In this document: positions 54,106 through 62,644 of the stretch, in pieces
How the letters are laid out: each line of letters begins with the position of its first letter
Position numbering within the stretch: the first letter of the stretch is position 1
Assembly: GCA_018241725.1 (NCBI GenBank)
Contig: JAFEDI010000108.1
Location: 112,456 to 176,455 of the forward strand
Length of the DNA stretch: 64,000 nt
Reading direction: 5' to 3'
From: Pseudomonadota bacterium
GTDB taxonomy: Bacteria > Pseudomonadota > Gammaproteobacteria > Burkholderiales > Rhodocyclaceae
Notes under the pieces: generated by a model
Databases searched by the model: none
What the model saw: only the letters and a program-made list of their open reading frames with translations
What the model was told of the DNA's origin: nothing
Position numbers and translations under genes: made by a program

Positions 54106-54762
54106 ATGAAGCCCCAGCGCAACACGTCCCCGGAACACCCGACACTTGAACAGGCCTGCGCTGTGATGCGGCGCGCTTACAAGCTCGGCTGGATCAGCAC
54201 TCGCGACGGCAACATCTCCGTCGCCATGACTGACGGGCGCGGCTTTCTGATGTCGGCCAGCGGTGTCATCAAACACGCGCTGGTGCCGACCCAGTTCGTC
54301 TTCATCCCGGCCGACGGCACGCTGGCGGACGACGCCTATCCCCGGCCGTCGGGCGAGCTGGAGCTCCATCGCCGCCTGCAGGTACTCCTCGGCGGCCGCA
54401 AGCTGACTGTGCTCCACCTGCACCCGACCCACATCGTCGCTGCGCTGTATGCCGGCCACCGCCTCACTGAGTTGTCGGCCGGCTTCCCCGAAGTCACCCG
54501 CTATACCCGCGTCGGCCCTGACGTGCCGGCCTTGGCCGCCACCAGCGTGGAACTGGCCGAAGCCTGCGAAGCAGCATTTCAGCCTGCACTGGGCCCGGCG
54601 CCGCATATCGTCGGCCTGGATCGCCACGGCGTTGTTGCCGTCGGCCGGACTCCGTGGGAGGCCTTCGAGCACGTGGAACGACTGGAGCACATCTGCCGTA
54701 TCGCGCTGACCGCCGGCCAGCCTGCTACGGCTGTCCATGCCGAGCAGACCCACGCTTACTGA
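54106..54762 (+). CDS. Class II aldolase/adducin-family protein
   Basis: A 218-residue protein of the FucA/AraD class. The family pattern includes WISTRDGNISVAM near the N-terminus (substrate phosphate loop), LMSASGVIKHAL, zinc ligands in VLHLHPTHIVA, a Glu in SGELELHRRL and a distal His in ERLEHICRIAL. Family members cleave or epimerise sugar phosphates, but some act on other hydroxy-acids; the substrate here is unknown. It lies directly downstream of two NsrR boxes and upstream of hmp in the same direction, so it should be induced by nitric oxide. Confidence 0.88.
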   Translation: MKPQRNTSPEHPTLEQACAVMRRAYKLGWISTRDGNISVAMTDGRGFLMSASGVIKHALVPTQFVFIPADGTLADDAYPRPSGELELHRRLQVLLGGRKLTVLHLHPTHIVAALYAGHRLTELSAGFPEVTRYTRVGPDVPALAATSVELAEACEAAFQPALGPAPHIVGLDRHGVVAVGRTPWEAFEHVERLEHICRIALTAGQPATAVHAEQTHAY

Positions 54763-54838
54763 TTTCCCTTAACGGGGGCGAACCCCATCGCCCCCTGCAG
54801 TTCGACAAAACAATCCCAACAGAGAGGATCCCTTCCCC

Positions 54839-56029
54839 ATGCTGTCCACCACCGCCCGCCCGCTCATCGAGGCGACCGTCCCCGTCCTGCTGGCTAACGG
54901 CGAAGCGATCACACGCCATTTCTATTCCCGCATGTTCAGCCACCACCCGGAACTGAAGAACCTCTTCAACATGGGCAACCAGGCCAGCGGCAACCAAGCC
55001 CAGGCACTGGCCAGCGCCGTGTATATGTTTGCCAAGCACATGGACAAGCCGGAAACCATCGGCCCCGTGCTCGACCGCATCGCCCACAAGCACGTCAGCC
55101 TGGGCATCACGCCGGCGCAGTACACCATCGTCGGCCGCCACCTCATGGCCTCCCTCGGCGAAGTGCTCGGCGCGGCGATCACCCCGGAAATCGCCGCCGC
55201 CTGGGACGAGGTGTATTGGCTGATGGCCACCGAGCTGGTGGCCCGCGAAGCGCGCCTGTACCAGGAACGCGACTGGCAGGCAGGCCAGGCTTGGCCGGTA
55301 ATGGACGTCGCCCACAAGGAAGTCACCAGTGCCGATACCGTGGCCCTGACGCTGAAGCCCCGCGACGGCGCGGCACTACCGGACTTCGTGCCCGGCCAGT
55401 ACCTCAGCGTGGCGCTCCCGATCCCGGAAGCAGGGCTGACCCAGGTGCGCCAGTACAGCCTGTCCGATGCACCGGGTAAAGACGGCTGGCGGATCACCGT
55501 GAAGCGCGTCGCAGAAGGCGATGCAGCCCCGGCCGGCGCGGTGTCGAGCCTCATCCACAGCAACATCGAGATCGGCGATCAGATCCGCGTCGGGCCGCCG
55601 GCTGGAGATTTCCGCCTGCTGGGCGACACGCGCCCGGTCGCCCTGATCAGTGCCGGCGTCGGCATCACTCCGATGGTCTCGATGCTGCGCCACCTGGCAG
55701 CGACGCAACCCGAACGGCCGGTGCTGTTCGCCTACGCCACCGCTGCCGCCGACCGCTACCCCCATCGCGACGAAGTGGAAGCCTGCGTCGAGGCACTGGC
55801 AGACGCCCGCTACCACCTGTGGCTGGAAGATACCGACACCGATCCGCAGGCCCTGCCCGGCCGCATGAACCTGGGTTCCGTCGAACTGCCCGACGACGGC
55901 GACTTCTACCTGTGCGGCCCGCTACCCTTCATGCAGGAGCAGCGACGCAAATTGCTGGATGCGGGCGTATCCCGCGACCGTATCCACTACGAAGTCTTCG
56001 GGCCCGACCTGTTCGCCGAACTGCAGTAA
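54839..56029 (+). CDS. hmp: Flavohaemoprotein, nitric oxide dioxygenase
   Basis: A 396-residue Hmp of standard length. The globin domain (1-140) has NGEAITRHFYSRMFSHHPEL and proximal His in RIAHKHVSLGITPAQYTIVG. The FAD domain has RQYSLSDAPGKDGWRITVKR. The NAD domain has ISAGVGITPMVSMLRHLA and DFYLCGPLPFMQEQ. It turns NO and O2 into nitrate in the cytoplasm using NADH. Upstream NsrR boxes and the adjacent nsrR gene give a classic NO-response unit. AGAGAGGATC lies before ATG 54839. Confidence 0.96.
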   Translation: MLSTTARPLIEATVPVLLANGEAITRHFYSRMFSHHPELKNLFNMGNQASGNQAQALASAVYMFAKHMDKPETIGPVLDRIAHKHVSLGITPAQYTIVGRHLMASLGEVLGAAITPEIAAAWDEVYWLMATELVAREARLYQERDWQAGQAWPVMDVAHKEVTSADTVALTLKPRDGAALPDFVPGQYLSVALPIPEAGLTQVRQYSLSDAPGKDGWRITVKRVAEGDAAPAGAVSSLIHSNIEIGDQIRVGPPAGDFRLLGDTRPVALISAGVGITPMVSMLRHLAATQPERPVLFAYATAAADRYPHRDEVEACVEALADARYHLWLEDTDTDPQALPGRMNLGSVELPDDGDFYLCGPLPFMQEQRRKLLDAGVSRDRIHYEVFGPDLFAELQ

Positions 56030-56036
56030 GCCCAGC

Positions 56037-56074
56037 GCGGCGGGGATCAACATGCTTTGCGGATCCCCAGCCGC
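56037..56074. terminator. Hairpin between convergent hmp and benE genes
   Basis: GCGGC+GGGGATC (56037-56048) pairs with GATCCCC+A+GCCGC (56062-56074), twelve base pairs with one bulge and a 13-base loop, directly after the hmp stop. It can serve both converging genes; T tracts are weak. Confidence 0.45.
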
Positions 56075-56077
56075 CGA

Positions 56078-57256
56078 TCAGGACGCCTGGCGCACCGACC
56101 ATTGCCGGTGCAGCACCAGGTAGGCGAAGGAGCCGATGACCACGCCCCAGAAGGCGGAACCGAGGCCCAGGAAGCTCATCCCCGATGCGGTCGCCAGAAA
56201 GGTGATGATCGACGCTTCCCGATGGTCTGCCTCGTTGATCGCCCCCATGATGTTGGCGGTGATCGCCCCGATCAGCGCCAGGCCGGCCAGCAGCGCGACG
56301 AACTCCTTCGGCAATACCGCGAACAAGGACACGATGGTCGCCCCGAAACAGCCGCCGATCAGGTAGAACACCCCGTTGGAAATCCCCGCTACGTAGCGCT
56401 TGGCCGGATCGTCGTGGGCGTCCTTCCCGGTGCACAGCGCCGCGGTGATCGCCGCAATGACGATGGTGATGCCGCCGAAGAAGGCCACGATCAGGGATGC
56501 GATGCTGGTGACCGCCAGGATCGGCCGCGCCGGCGTCGAATAGCCCGAGCTGCGCAGGATCGCCATGCCCGGCAGGAACTGTCCGGTGATGCTGACCAGC
56601 ACGAGTGGCAGCGCCAGACTCAGCGTCGAACTCCAGCTCCACTCCGGCCGGATGAAGGTCGGCGTGGCGAAACTCAGCTGCACCTTGCTCAGATCCGCCC
56701 CGCCGATGCCCACCGCCAGCGCGACACCGAGCAGCAGCACCAGCACCATGCAGTAGCGCGGCAGCAGGCGCTTGAGGATCACGTACGCGGCCACCATGCT
56801 GAAGGTCAGCAGCGGCATGGAGCCGGCCGACTTGAACGCGTTGCTGCCGAACTGGAACAGGATGCCCGCCATCATGCCGGCGGCGATACCCTTCGGTACG
56901 TGCTTCAGCACCCGGTCGAAATAGCCGGTGATGCCGATCACGAAGATCACCAAGGCAGCACTGATATAGGCCCCAACCGCCTCGTTGAGGGACAGGCCGG
57001 GAAACAGCGTCACCAGCAACGCCGTGCCCGGCGCCGACCACGCGGTGACGACCGGCACCTTCAGCGCCCAGCTCAGGAAGATCCCCGACAGCGCGGCGCC
57101 GATGGACACCGCCCACACCCACGAGGAAATCATCTCCGGCGACACATGGGCGGATTGGGCGGCCTGAAAGAAGATGATCATCGGCCCCGAATAGGAGATC
57201 AGCACCGCCAGGAAGCCCGCGGTGACGGACGAGACCGACCAGTCCTTGCTCAGCAT
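56078..57256 (-). CDS. benE: Benzoate/H+ symporter BenE
   Basis: A 392-residue membrane protein of the BenE family with about twelve hydrophobic segments, family length about 390-400. The N-terminus has AGFLAVLISYSGPMIIFFQAA; later GIAAGMMAGILFQFG, SITGQFLPGMAILRSSGY and FFGGITIVIAAITAALCTG match BenE. ATG 57256 has GGAGAAG at a good distance. An alternative ATG at 57334 would overlap the upstream aldo/keto reductase gene by eight bases. This is a second benzoate transporter in addition to BenK, encoded 5 kb from the ben operon. Confidence 0.92.
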   Translation of the reverse strand: MLSKDWSVSSVTAGFLAVLISYSGPMIIFFQAAQSAHVSPEMISSWVWAVSIGAALSGIFLSWALKVPVVTAWSAPGTALLVTLFPGLSLNEAVGAYISAALVIFVIGITGYFDRVLKHVPKGIAAGMMAGILFQFGSNAFKSAGSMPLLTFSMVAAYVILKRLLPRYCMVLVLLLGVALAVGIGGADLSKVQLSFATPTFIRPEWSWSSTLSLALPLVLVSITGQFLPGMAILRSSGYSTPARPILAVTSIASLIVAFFGGITIVIAAITAALCTGKDAHDDPAKRYVAGISNGVFYLIGGCFGATIVSLFAVLPKEFVALLAGLALIGAITANIMGAINEADHREASIITFLATASGMSFLGLGSAFWGVVIGSFAYLVLHRQWSVRQAS

Positions 57257-57326
57257 GCTCTTCTCCACGCCTTGGGAAGATTGATCCGCGTCGGTGTCGC
57301 CGCTGCGCCAGCCCCGCAACACACGC

Positions 57327-58298
57327 TCAGTCATGGCCGGCCACCCCACGCGGCCGGTACTGGGCTTCGAGGCGGGCCACTTCCTCCGCCGTCAGCTCGA
57401 GCGAGATGCCGGCCAGCGCGTCCTGCAGGTGATGGGGCTTGGATGCGCCGATGATGGGCGCCGTGATGCCGGCCCGGCTCGCCACCCAGGCAATCGCCAC
57501 CTGCGCGGCAGGCACGCCGCGTTCCTGCGCGACCGCCTCCACCGCCGCGACGATGGCGTCCTCGGTGACCTGCTGGTCGTACCAGGCGTGGGCCAGGTTG
57601 TCGGTATTCGCTCGCGTGGTCTGCGTCTTGCGCGAGCCGGCCAGCAGCCCACGGGCCAGCGGCGACCAGGGCGTGACGGCGATACCCTCCTCCCGGCACA
57701 GGGGCAGCATCTCGCGCTCCTCTTCCCGGTAGATCAGGTTGTAGTGGTTCTGCATGGACACGAAGCGGGCCAGGCCGTGGCGCTCCTGGAAGGCCAGCAT
57801 CTTCATGAACTGCCACGAATACATGGACGACGCGCCGATGTAGCGCGCCTTGCCGGCCCGGACGATGTCGTCCAGGGCCTGCAGCGTCTCCTCTATGGGT
57901 GTCTCCGGATCGAAACGATGGACGATGTAGAGGTCCACGTAGTCCGTACCCAGCCGCTTCAGGGATGCATCGATGCTGGCCATGATGTGCTTGCGCGACA
58001 GACCGCGGTCGTTCGGCCGCGGGCTCATCGGGTAGAAGACCTTGGTGGCGATCACCATGTCGTCCCGCGATGCGAAATCCCGCAGCGCGCGGCCGAGGAT
58101 CTCCTCGCTGGCGCCGAGGGAATACATGTCGGCGGTGTCGAAGAAGTTGATGCCCGCGTCGAGCGCCTGGCGGATGAAGCCGCGGCCGGCCTCCTCATCG
58201 AGCACCCATTCGCGCCAGCTCGACTTGCCGTAGGTCATGCAGCCCAGGCACAGGGGCGACACCTTGAGGCCGGTGGAACCGAATCGTACGTAATCCAT
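57327..58298 (-). CDS. Aldo/keto reductase
   Basis: A 323-residue AKR of the YajO/YhdN-like group. The catalytic tetrad is visible: Asp in GINFFDTADMYSLG with the Tyr, Lys in VIATKVFYPM, and His in LYIVHRFDPETPIEE. NADPH-binding parts are PWSPLARGLLAG and PIIGASKPHHLQDAL. It reduces aldehydes or ketones; the physiological substrate is not known. It is divergent from a LysR regulator gene (start 58417) and just upstream of benE on the same strand, so these two may be controlled together. Confidence 0.92.
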   Translation of the reverse strand: MDYVRFGSTGLKVSPLCLGCMTYGKSSWREWVLDEEAGRGFIRQALDAGINFFDTADMYSLGASEEILGRALRDFASRDDMVIATKVFYPMSPRPNDRGLSRKHIMASIDASLKRLGTDYVDLYIVHRFDPETPIEETLQALDDIVRAGKARYIGASSMYSWQFMKMLAFQERHGLARFVSMQNHYNLIYREEEREMLPLCREEGIAVTPWSPLARGLLAGSRKTQTTRANTDNLAHAWYDQQVTEDAIVAAVEAVAQERGVPAAQVAIAWVASRAGITAPIIGASKPHHLQDALAGISLELTAEEVARLEAQYRPRGVAGHD

Positions 58299-58416
58299 GC
58301 CATATCTCCTTTTGATGCAATGCGGATCTTGAGAAGGATTATGAGTATTGGCGATGGATTGATAAATGCGTTGAAAACGGCAACACTGTTTGCCTCAAAC
58401 AAACAATCGATACGCC

Positions 58417-59328
58417 GTGGACCATCTGCAAGCCATGCGGCTGTACACCCGCATCGTCGAACTGGGTAGTTTCAGTCGCGCCTCGGAACAGCTCGACCTG
58501 CCGCGGGCCTCGGCCACGCAGATCATCAAGCAGCTCGAAGCCCACCTCGGTACGCGGCTCTTGCTGCGCACCACCCGTCAGGTCCGCCCGACCCTCGACG
58601 GCGACGCCTATTACCATCGCTGCGTGGCGATACTGGCCGACATCGACGATATGGAAACCTCCTTCTCCCAAGCCGCCCGCGACCCGCGCGGCCGCCTGAA
58701 GGTAGACATGTCCGGCTCCCTGTGCAGATTGGTGCTGATGCCTTCGCTGCCAGAGTTCTGCGCCCGTTATCCGCTGATCGCCCTGGAGATCAGCGTCAGC
58801 GACCGGCAGATCGACCTGGTACGGGAAGGGGTGGACTGCGTGCTGCGCATCGGCGAACTGCGCGACTCGAACCTGGTCGCCCGGCCGCTCGGGCGCCTCG
58901 AACAGCTCAGCTGCGCCAGCGCCGACTACCTCGCCCGCCATGGCACACCGCGCACGCTGGACGATCTCGAGGCCCACCGGATGGTGGACTACCTGTCCGC
59001 CTCGTCCGGCAAGTCCATCCCGCTGGAGTTCACCGAAGGCGCGGCTGTCGTGACCCGCAGCCTGCCTTCCACGGTAGCCGTCAATAACGGCGACGCCTAC
59101 GTGGCAGCCTGCGAGGCCGGCTTCGGCATCGTCCAGATGCCCCATTACCACGTAACCCGCCAACTTGCTGCCGGTACGTTGGTGGAGGTTCTCCCCGACC
59201 ACCCTCCACCGTCTCTTCCATTGACCGTCCTTTACCCACAGAACCGCCAGTTGTCTCCCCGAGTCCGTGTTTTCATCGAGTGGCTGCAGAGTTTGTTTGC
59301 GGCGCAACAAACACGCATCCCTCAATAA
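58417..59328 (+). CDS. LysR-family transcriptional regulator
   Basis: A 303-residue LTTR. The N-terminal winged helix is of the QAMRLYTRIVELGSFSRASEQL type seen in the PA2602/DsdC-like CrgA group, with DLPRASATQIIKQLEAHL as recognition helix region and TTRQVRPTLDG following. The substrate-binding domain fills the rest. GTG 58417 gives the usual family start. A TTG at 58390 and an ATG at 58435 are alternatives. It is divergent from the aldo/keto reductase-benE pair and probably regulates it. A strong intrinsic terminator follows at 59433. Confidence 0.9.
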   Translation: MDHLQAMRLYTRIVELGSFSRASEQLDLPRASATQIIKQLEAHLGTRLLLRTTRQVRPTLDGDAYYHRCVAILADIDDMETSFSQAARDPRGRLKVDMSGSLCRLVLMPSLPEFCARYPLIALEISVSDRQIDLVREGVDCVLRIGELRDSNLVARPLGRLEQLSCASADYLARHGTPRTLDDLEAHRMVDYLSASSGKSIPLEFTEGAAVVTRSLPSTVAVNNGDAYVAACEAGFGIVQMPHYHVTRQLAAGTLVEVLPDHPPPSLPLTVLYPQNRQLSPRVRVFIEWLQSLFAAQQTRIPQ

Positions 59329-59432
59329 CCGTGAAGTTTGTTACGGCTCGTTACATGTATATATTGCGCCGCAACATCAATTTCATTAGTATGAAACCTG
59401 TCTCCTCCACCCTCCTCCTTTGGTGTGGATTT

Positions 59433-59471
59433 AAGCCCGAGCAACCTCCCCGGTTTCTCGGGCTTCTTTTC
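59433..59471 (+). terminator. Rho-independent terminator of the LysR gene
   Basis: AAGCCCGAG (59433-59441) and CTCGGGCTT (59457-59465) form a perfect stem followed by CTTTT. It is the clearest intrinsic terminator in the window. Confidence 0.8.
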
Positions 59472-59510
59472 GTCTGGAGTCGAATATTTTTCGCCACGAA
59501 CAAAAATCTA

Positions 59511-59525
59511 TAGACGACTGGTCTA
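59511..59525. promoter_or_regulatory. NemR-type operator 1
   Basis: TAGACGACTGGTCTA: arms TAGAC and GTCTA around a 5-base centre. It is 22 bases upstream of the TetR-family regulator start, and identical in all 15 bases to operator 2. It resembles the NemR box of enterobacteria. Confidence 0.8.
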
Positions 59526-59547
59526 ATCCAATCTAGGATTCACTTCC

Positions 59548-60132
59548 ATGAAGCAGCCTTACACCGATACCCGCCAGCACATCCTCGACACCGCCAGCCA
59601 TCTGATCGCGGCGAAGGGCTTTTCCTGCGTGGGTCTCAACGAGGTGCTGCAGTCGGCGGAGGTGCCGAAGGGCTCCTTCTACCACTACTTCAAGTCCAAG
59701 GAACAGTTCGGCCAGGCTCTGCTGGAAGACTTCTTCACCCGCTACCTGGGTTTCATCGACACCCTGTTCGGCAACCCGGAGCTCCCCGCCCGCGAGCGCC
59801 TGCTGAGCTACTGGCAGCAATGGCGGGACACCCAGTGCGAGGGCTGCGATGAGCAGAAGTGCATGGTGGTCAAGCTCAGCGCAGAGGTCGCCGACCTGTC
59901 CGAAGCCATGCGCCTGACCCTGCGCGACGGCACCGAGCGCATCATCGGCCGCCTGGCGGACTGCATCGCTGCCGGCGCCGCCGACGGCTCCCTGCCTGCC
60001 CTCGATCCGGAGGACACCGCGCGGACGCTGTACCAACTGTGGCTGGGCGCCAGTCTGCTGGCCAAGCTGCATCGCACCGAATGCCCCCTCGAACACGCGA
60101 TGGGCGCGACAAAAAAGATCCTGTCCCTTTGA
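59548..60132 (+). CDS. nemR: TetR-family regulator, NemR-like electrophile sensor
   Basis: A 194-residue TetR regulator. The N-terminal helix-turn-helix is HILDTASHLIAAKGFSCVGL...VPKGSFYHYFKSKEQFG. The ligand part has a Cys cluster QCEGCDEQKCMVVKLSAEV, where NemR and AcuR carry a redox-sensing Cys before VKLSAEV. It should release DNA when the Cys is modified by quinones, aldehydes or hypochlorite. Identical 15-base operators lie before this gene and before the reductase gene downstream, giving autoregulation and control of the detoxification genes. Confidence 0.88.
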   Translation: MKQPYTDTRQHILDTASHLIAAKGFSCVGLNEVLQSAEVPKGSFYHYFKSKEQFGQALLEDFFTRYLGFIDTLFGNPELPARERLLSYWQQWRDTQCEGCDEQKCMVVKLSAEVADLSEAMRLTLRDGTERIIGRLADCIAAGAADGSLPALDPEDTARTLYQLWLGASLLAKLHRTECPLEHAMGATKKILSL

Positions 60133-60177
60133 ACCTTTACGCAGGTTTCCGCTCCGAGACATCACTTGCCGAAAAAC

Positions 60178-60192
60178 TAGACGACTGGTCTA
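60178..60192. promoter_or_regulatory. NemR-type operator 2
   Basis: TAGACGACTGGTCTA again, 45 bases after the regulator stop and 20 bases before the alcohol dehydrogenase start. A second internal promoter under the same repressor is likely. Confidence 0.8.
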
Positions 60193-60212
60193 TTCATACG
60201 AAAGGAATATCC

Positions 60213-61376
60213 ATGCTGAACTTCGATTACTACAATCCGACCCGCATCGTGTTTGGCGAAGGCAGCATTGCCCGCCTCAATGAGCTGGTCCCCGCCGACG
60301 CCCGCGTGCTGGTGCTGTACGGCGGCGGCAGCGCCGAGCGCAACGGCACCCTGGCCGAAGTGGAAAGCGCCCTCCCCGGCCGTATCGTCAAGCGTTTTGG
60401 CGGCATCGAGCCCAACCCGGCCTACGAGACGCTGATGGAAGCCGTCGCGCTGATCCGCGCCGAAAAGCTGGATTTCCTGCTCGCCGTCGGTGGCGGCTCG
60501 GTGATCGACGGCACCAAGTTCGTCGCCGCTGCAGTCAATTACAGCGCCAGCGACGATCCCTGGCATATCCTCGAAACATTCGGCGCCCACATCGCAAATG
60601 CCTTGCCGATGGGCACCGTACTGACCTTGCCCGCCACTGGCTCCGAGATGAACAACTTCTCGGTGGTGAGCCGCAAGTCCCTGCACGCCAAGCTCCCCTT
60701 CGCCAGCCCCCACGTTTTCCCGCAGTTCTCGGTCCTCGATCCGGTCAAGACCTACACACTGCCCGCCCGCCAGATCGCCAACGGCGCGGTGGACGCCTTC
60801 GTGCACGTCGTCGAGCAATACCTCACCTACCCAGCCAATGCACCGGTGCAGGACCGCTACGCCGAAGGCCTGCTGCAGACCCTCATCGAAGTCGGCCCGC
60901 AGGCCCTGGCCACGCCGCAGGATTACGACGTACGCGCCAACCTGATGTGGGCGGCGACCCAGGCCCTCAACGGCCTGATCGGCGCCGGCGTACCGCAGGA
61001 CTGGGCCACCCACATGATCGGCCACGAGATCACCGCCATGTTCGGCCTCGACCACGCCCAGACCCTCGCCGCCGTTCTGCCGGCCATGCTCGAACTGCGC
61101 CGCGAGGCCAAGCGCGACAAGCTGCTGCAGTACGCCGCCCGCGTGTGGAACATTCATTCCGGCGGCGCCGATGAGCGCATCGATACGGCCATCGCCCAGA
61201 CCCGCGCCTTCTTCGAATCCCTCGGCGTGAAGACCCGCCTTGGCGACTACGGCATCGGCGCCGACGCTGTGCCGCGCCTCGTCGCGCAACTGGAAGCCCA
61301 TGGCATGACTGCCCTCGGCGAACGCCAGGACGTGGACCTGGCCCTCAGCCGCCGCGTGCTCGAAGCCGCCCTCTGA
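60213..61376 (+). CDS. Iron/zinc-containing alcohol dehydrogenase, YqhD-like aldehyde reductase
   Basis: A 387-residue class III alcohol dehydrogenase, the same length as YqhD. The NADPH loop GGGSVIDGTKFVA and the family motif ATGSEMNNFSV are present. Metal ligands are in NGAVDAFVHVVEQYL (Asp, His) and MIGHEITAMFGLDHAQTLA (two His). It reduces short and toxic aldehydes to alcohols. Its own NemR-type operator lies 20 bases upstream, so it belongs to the electrophile response with the following ene-reductase. Confidence 0.93.
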   Translation: MLNFDYYNPTRIVFGEGSIARLNELVPADARVLVLYGGGSAERNGTLAEVESALPGRIVKRFGGIEPNPAYETLMEAVALIRAEKLDFLLAVGGGSVIDGTKFVAAAVNYSASDDPWHILETFGAHIANALPMGTVLTLPATGSEMNNFSVVSRKSLHAKLPFASPHVFPQFSVLDPVKTYTLPARQIANGAVDAFVHVVEQYLTYPANAPVQDRYAEGLLQTLIEVGPQALATPQDYDVRANLMWAATQALNGLIGAGVPQDWATHMIGHEITAMFGLDHAQTLAAVLPAMLELRREAKRDKLLQYAARVWNIHSGGADERIDTAIAQTRAFFESLGVKTRLGDYGIGADAVPRLVAQLEAHGMTALGERQDVDLALSRRVLEAAL

Positions 61377-61429
61377 TTCCCCCTCCGACGCCCCCTCAAG
61401 CAAGCCCCTCAACGACAAGGAACCCGACC

Positions 61430-62518
61430 ATGACGACCCTTTTCGACCCCATCCGCATCGGCGACATCGAACTCGCCAATCGCATCGTGATGGCACCGCT
61501 GACCCGCAACCGCGCCACCGGTGGCGTGCCCAACGAGCTGATGGTGGAGTACTACCGCCAGCGCGCCAGCGCCGGCCTGATCGTCACCGAAGCCAGCCCG
61601 ATCAGCCCGACCGCCCACGGCTACCTCGACACCCCGGGCATCTACACCCCCGAGCAGGTCGCCGGCTGGCGCAAGGTCACCGACGCGGTGCACGCCGCCG
61701 GCGGCCGCATCGTGATCCAGCTGTGGCACGTGGGCCGCATCTCCCACACCTCCCTGCTGCCCGATGGCGCCGCGCCGGTGTCGTCCACCGCCCGCCGCGC
61801 CGAGACCGTGACCTTCACCCGTGAAGGCTTCGTGCCGGTGTCCACGCCCCGCGCGCTGCGTGACGACGAGTTGCCCGGCATCGTCGCCGACTACCGCCAC
61901 GCCGCCCGCTGCGCCATCGAGGCCGGCTTCGACGGCGTCGAGATCCACGCCGCCAACACCTACCTGCTCGACCAGTTCCTGCGCGACAGCGTGAACGACC
62001 GCAGCGGCCCCTACGGCGGCAGCATCCCCAACCGGGCGCGCCTGCTGCTCGAAGTGGTCGACGCGATCTCCGACGAAATCGGCGCCGCCCGCACCGGCAT
62101 CCGCCTCAGCCCGCTGATGACCTTCGGCGGCAGCTCGGCGGTGGACAGCAACCCGCAAGCCCTCTACGACTACGTGATCGGGCAATTGGCACCGAAGGGC
62201 CTGGCCTTCCTGCACATCATCGAGGGCGAGACCGGCGGCGCACGCGCGCCCGAAGGCGCCCCGGCCTTCGACTACGCCGCCCTGCGCCGCGCCTTCGGTG
62301 GCCCGTGGATGGTCAATAACGGCTTCACGCGCAGCAGCGCCTTCGAGGCCGTTGCCAACGGCGACGCCGACCTGGTCGCCTACGGCAAAGCCTTCATCAG
62401 CAACCCCGACCTGGTCCGCCGCCTGAAGGAAAACGCGCCGCTGAACGAGCTGCGCGCGGACAAGCTGTACGGAGGCGGCGCCGAGGGCTACACGGACTAT
62501 CCGGTATTGGCCGACTGA
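61430..62518 (+). CDS. nemA: Old yellow enzyme-family ene-reductase, NemA-like
   Basis: A 362-residue FMN-dependent alkene reductase. It opens LFDPIRIGDIELANRIVMAPLTRNRA, has the substrate-site pair in HAANTYLLDQFLRDSVNDR, the OYE signature SGPYGGSIPNRARLL, and VNNGFTRSSAFEAVANGDADLVAYG for FMN phosphate binding. One difference: the usual HxxN position appears as WHVGRISH earlier and HAANTYL here, as in NemA. It reduces N-ethylmaleimide, enals, quinones and nitro compounds. It lies 53 bases after the aldehyde reductase gene in the operon headed by the NemR-like regulator. Confidence 0.94.
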   Translation: MTTLFDPIRIGDIELANRIVMAPLTRNRATGGVPNELMVEYYRQRASAGLIVTEASPISPTAHGYLDTPGIYTPEQVAGWRKVTDAVHAAGGRIVIQLWHVGRISHTSLLPDGAAPVSSTARRAETVTFTREGFVPVSTPRALRDDELPGIVADYRHAARCAIEAGFDGVEIHAANTYLLDQFLRDSVNDRSGPYGGSIPNRARLLLEVVDAISDEIGAARTGIRLSPLMTFGGSSAVDSNPQALYDYVIGQLAPKGLAFLHIIEGETGGARAPEGAPAFDYAALRRAFGGPWMVNNGFTRSSAFEAVANGDADLVAYGKAFISNPDLVRRLKENAPLNELRADKLYGGGAEGYTDYPVLAD

Positions 62519-62527
62519 TCGGATCTA

Positions 62528-62570
62528 GCCCACTGCACGCAAGTCTGGAAAAGGCCGGCGGGCAGTGGGC
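62528..62570. terminator. Hairpin between convergent nemA and flgB-like genes
   Basis: GCCCACTGC (62528-62536) and GCAGTGGGC (62562-62570), perfect 9-base arms with a 25-base loop, ten bases after the nemA stop. A second GC-rich stem follows near 62582-62615. Confidence 0.4.
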
Positions 62571-62644
62571 GATGACTTCTGCCTGCCGGGCCAGGGAGGG
62601 CAATTGCTGGCAGGCCGCTGCCGTGGCGCATGGGGCCCGGGTAA

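Noticed and set aside
59291-59312. Near-palindrome GTTTGTTTGCG-G-CGCAACAAAC at the end of the LysR gene
   Set aside because: It lies within coding sequence (SLFAAQQT), and a much better terminator with a T tract follows at 59433; an operator role has no support.
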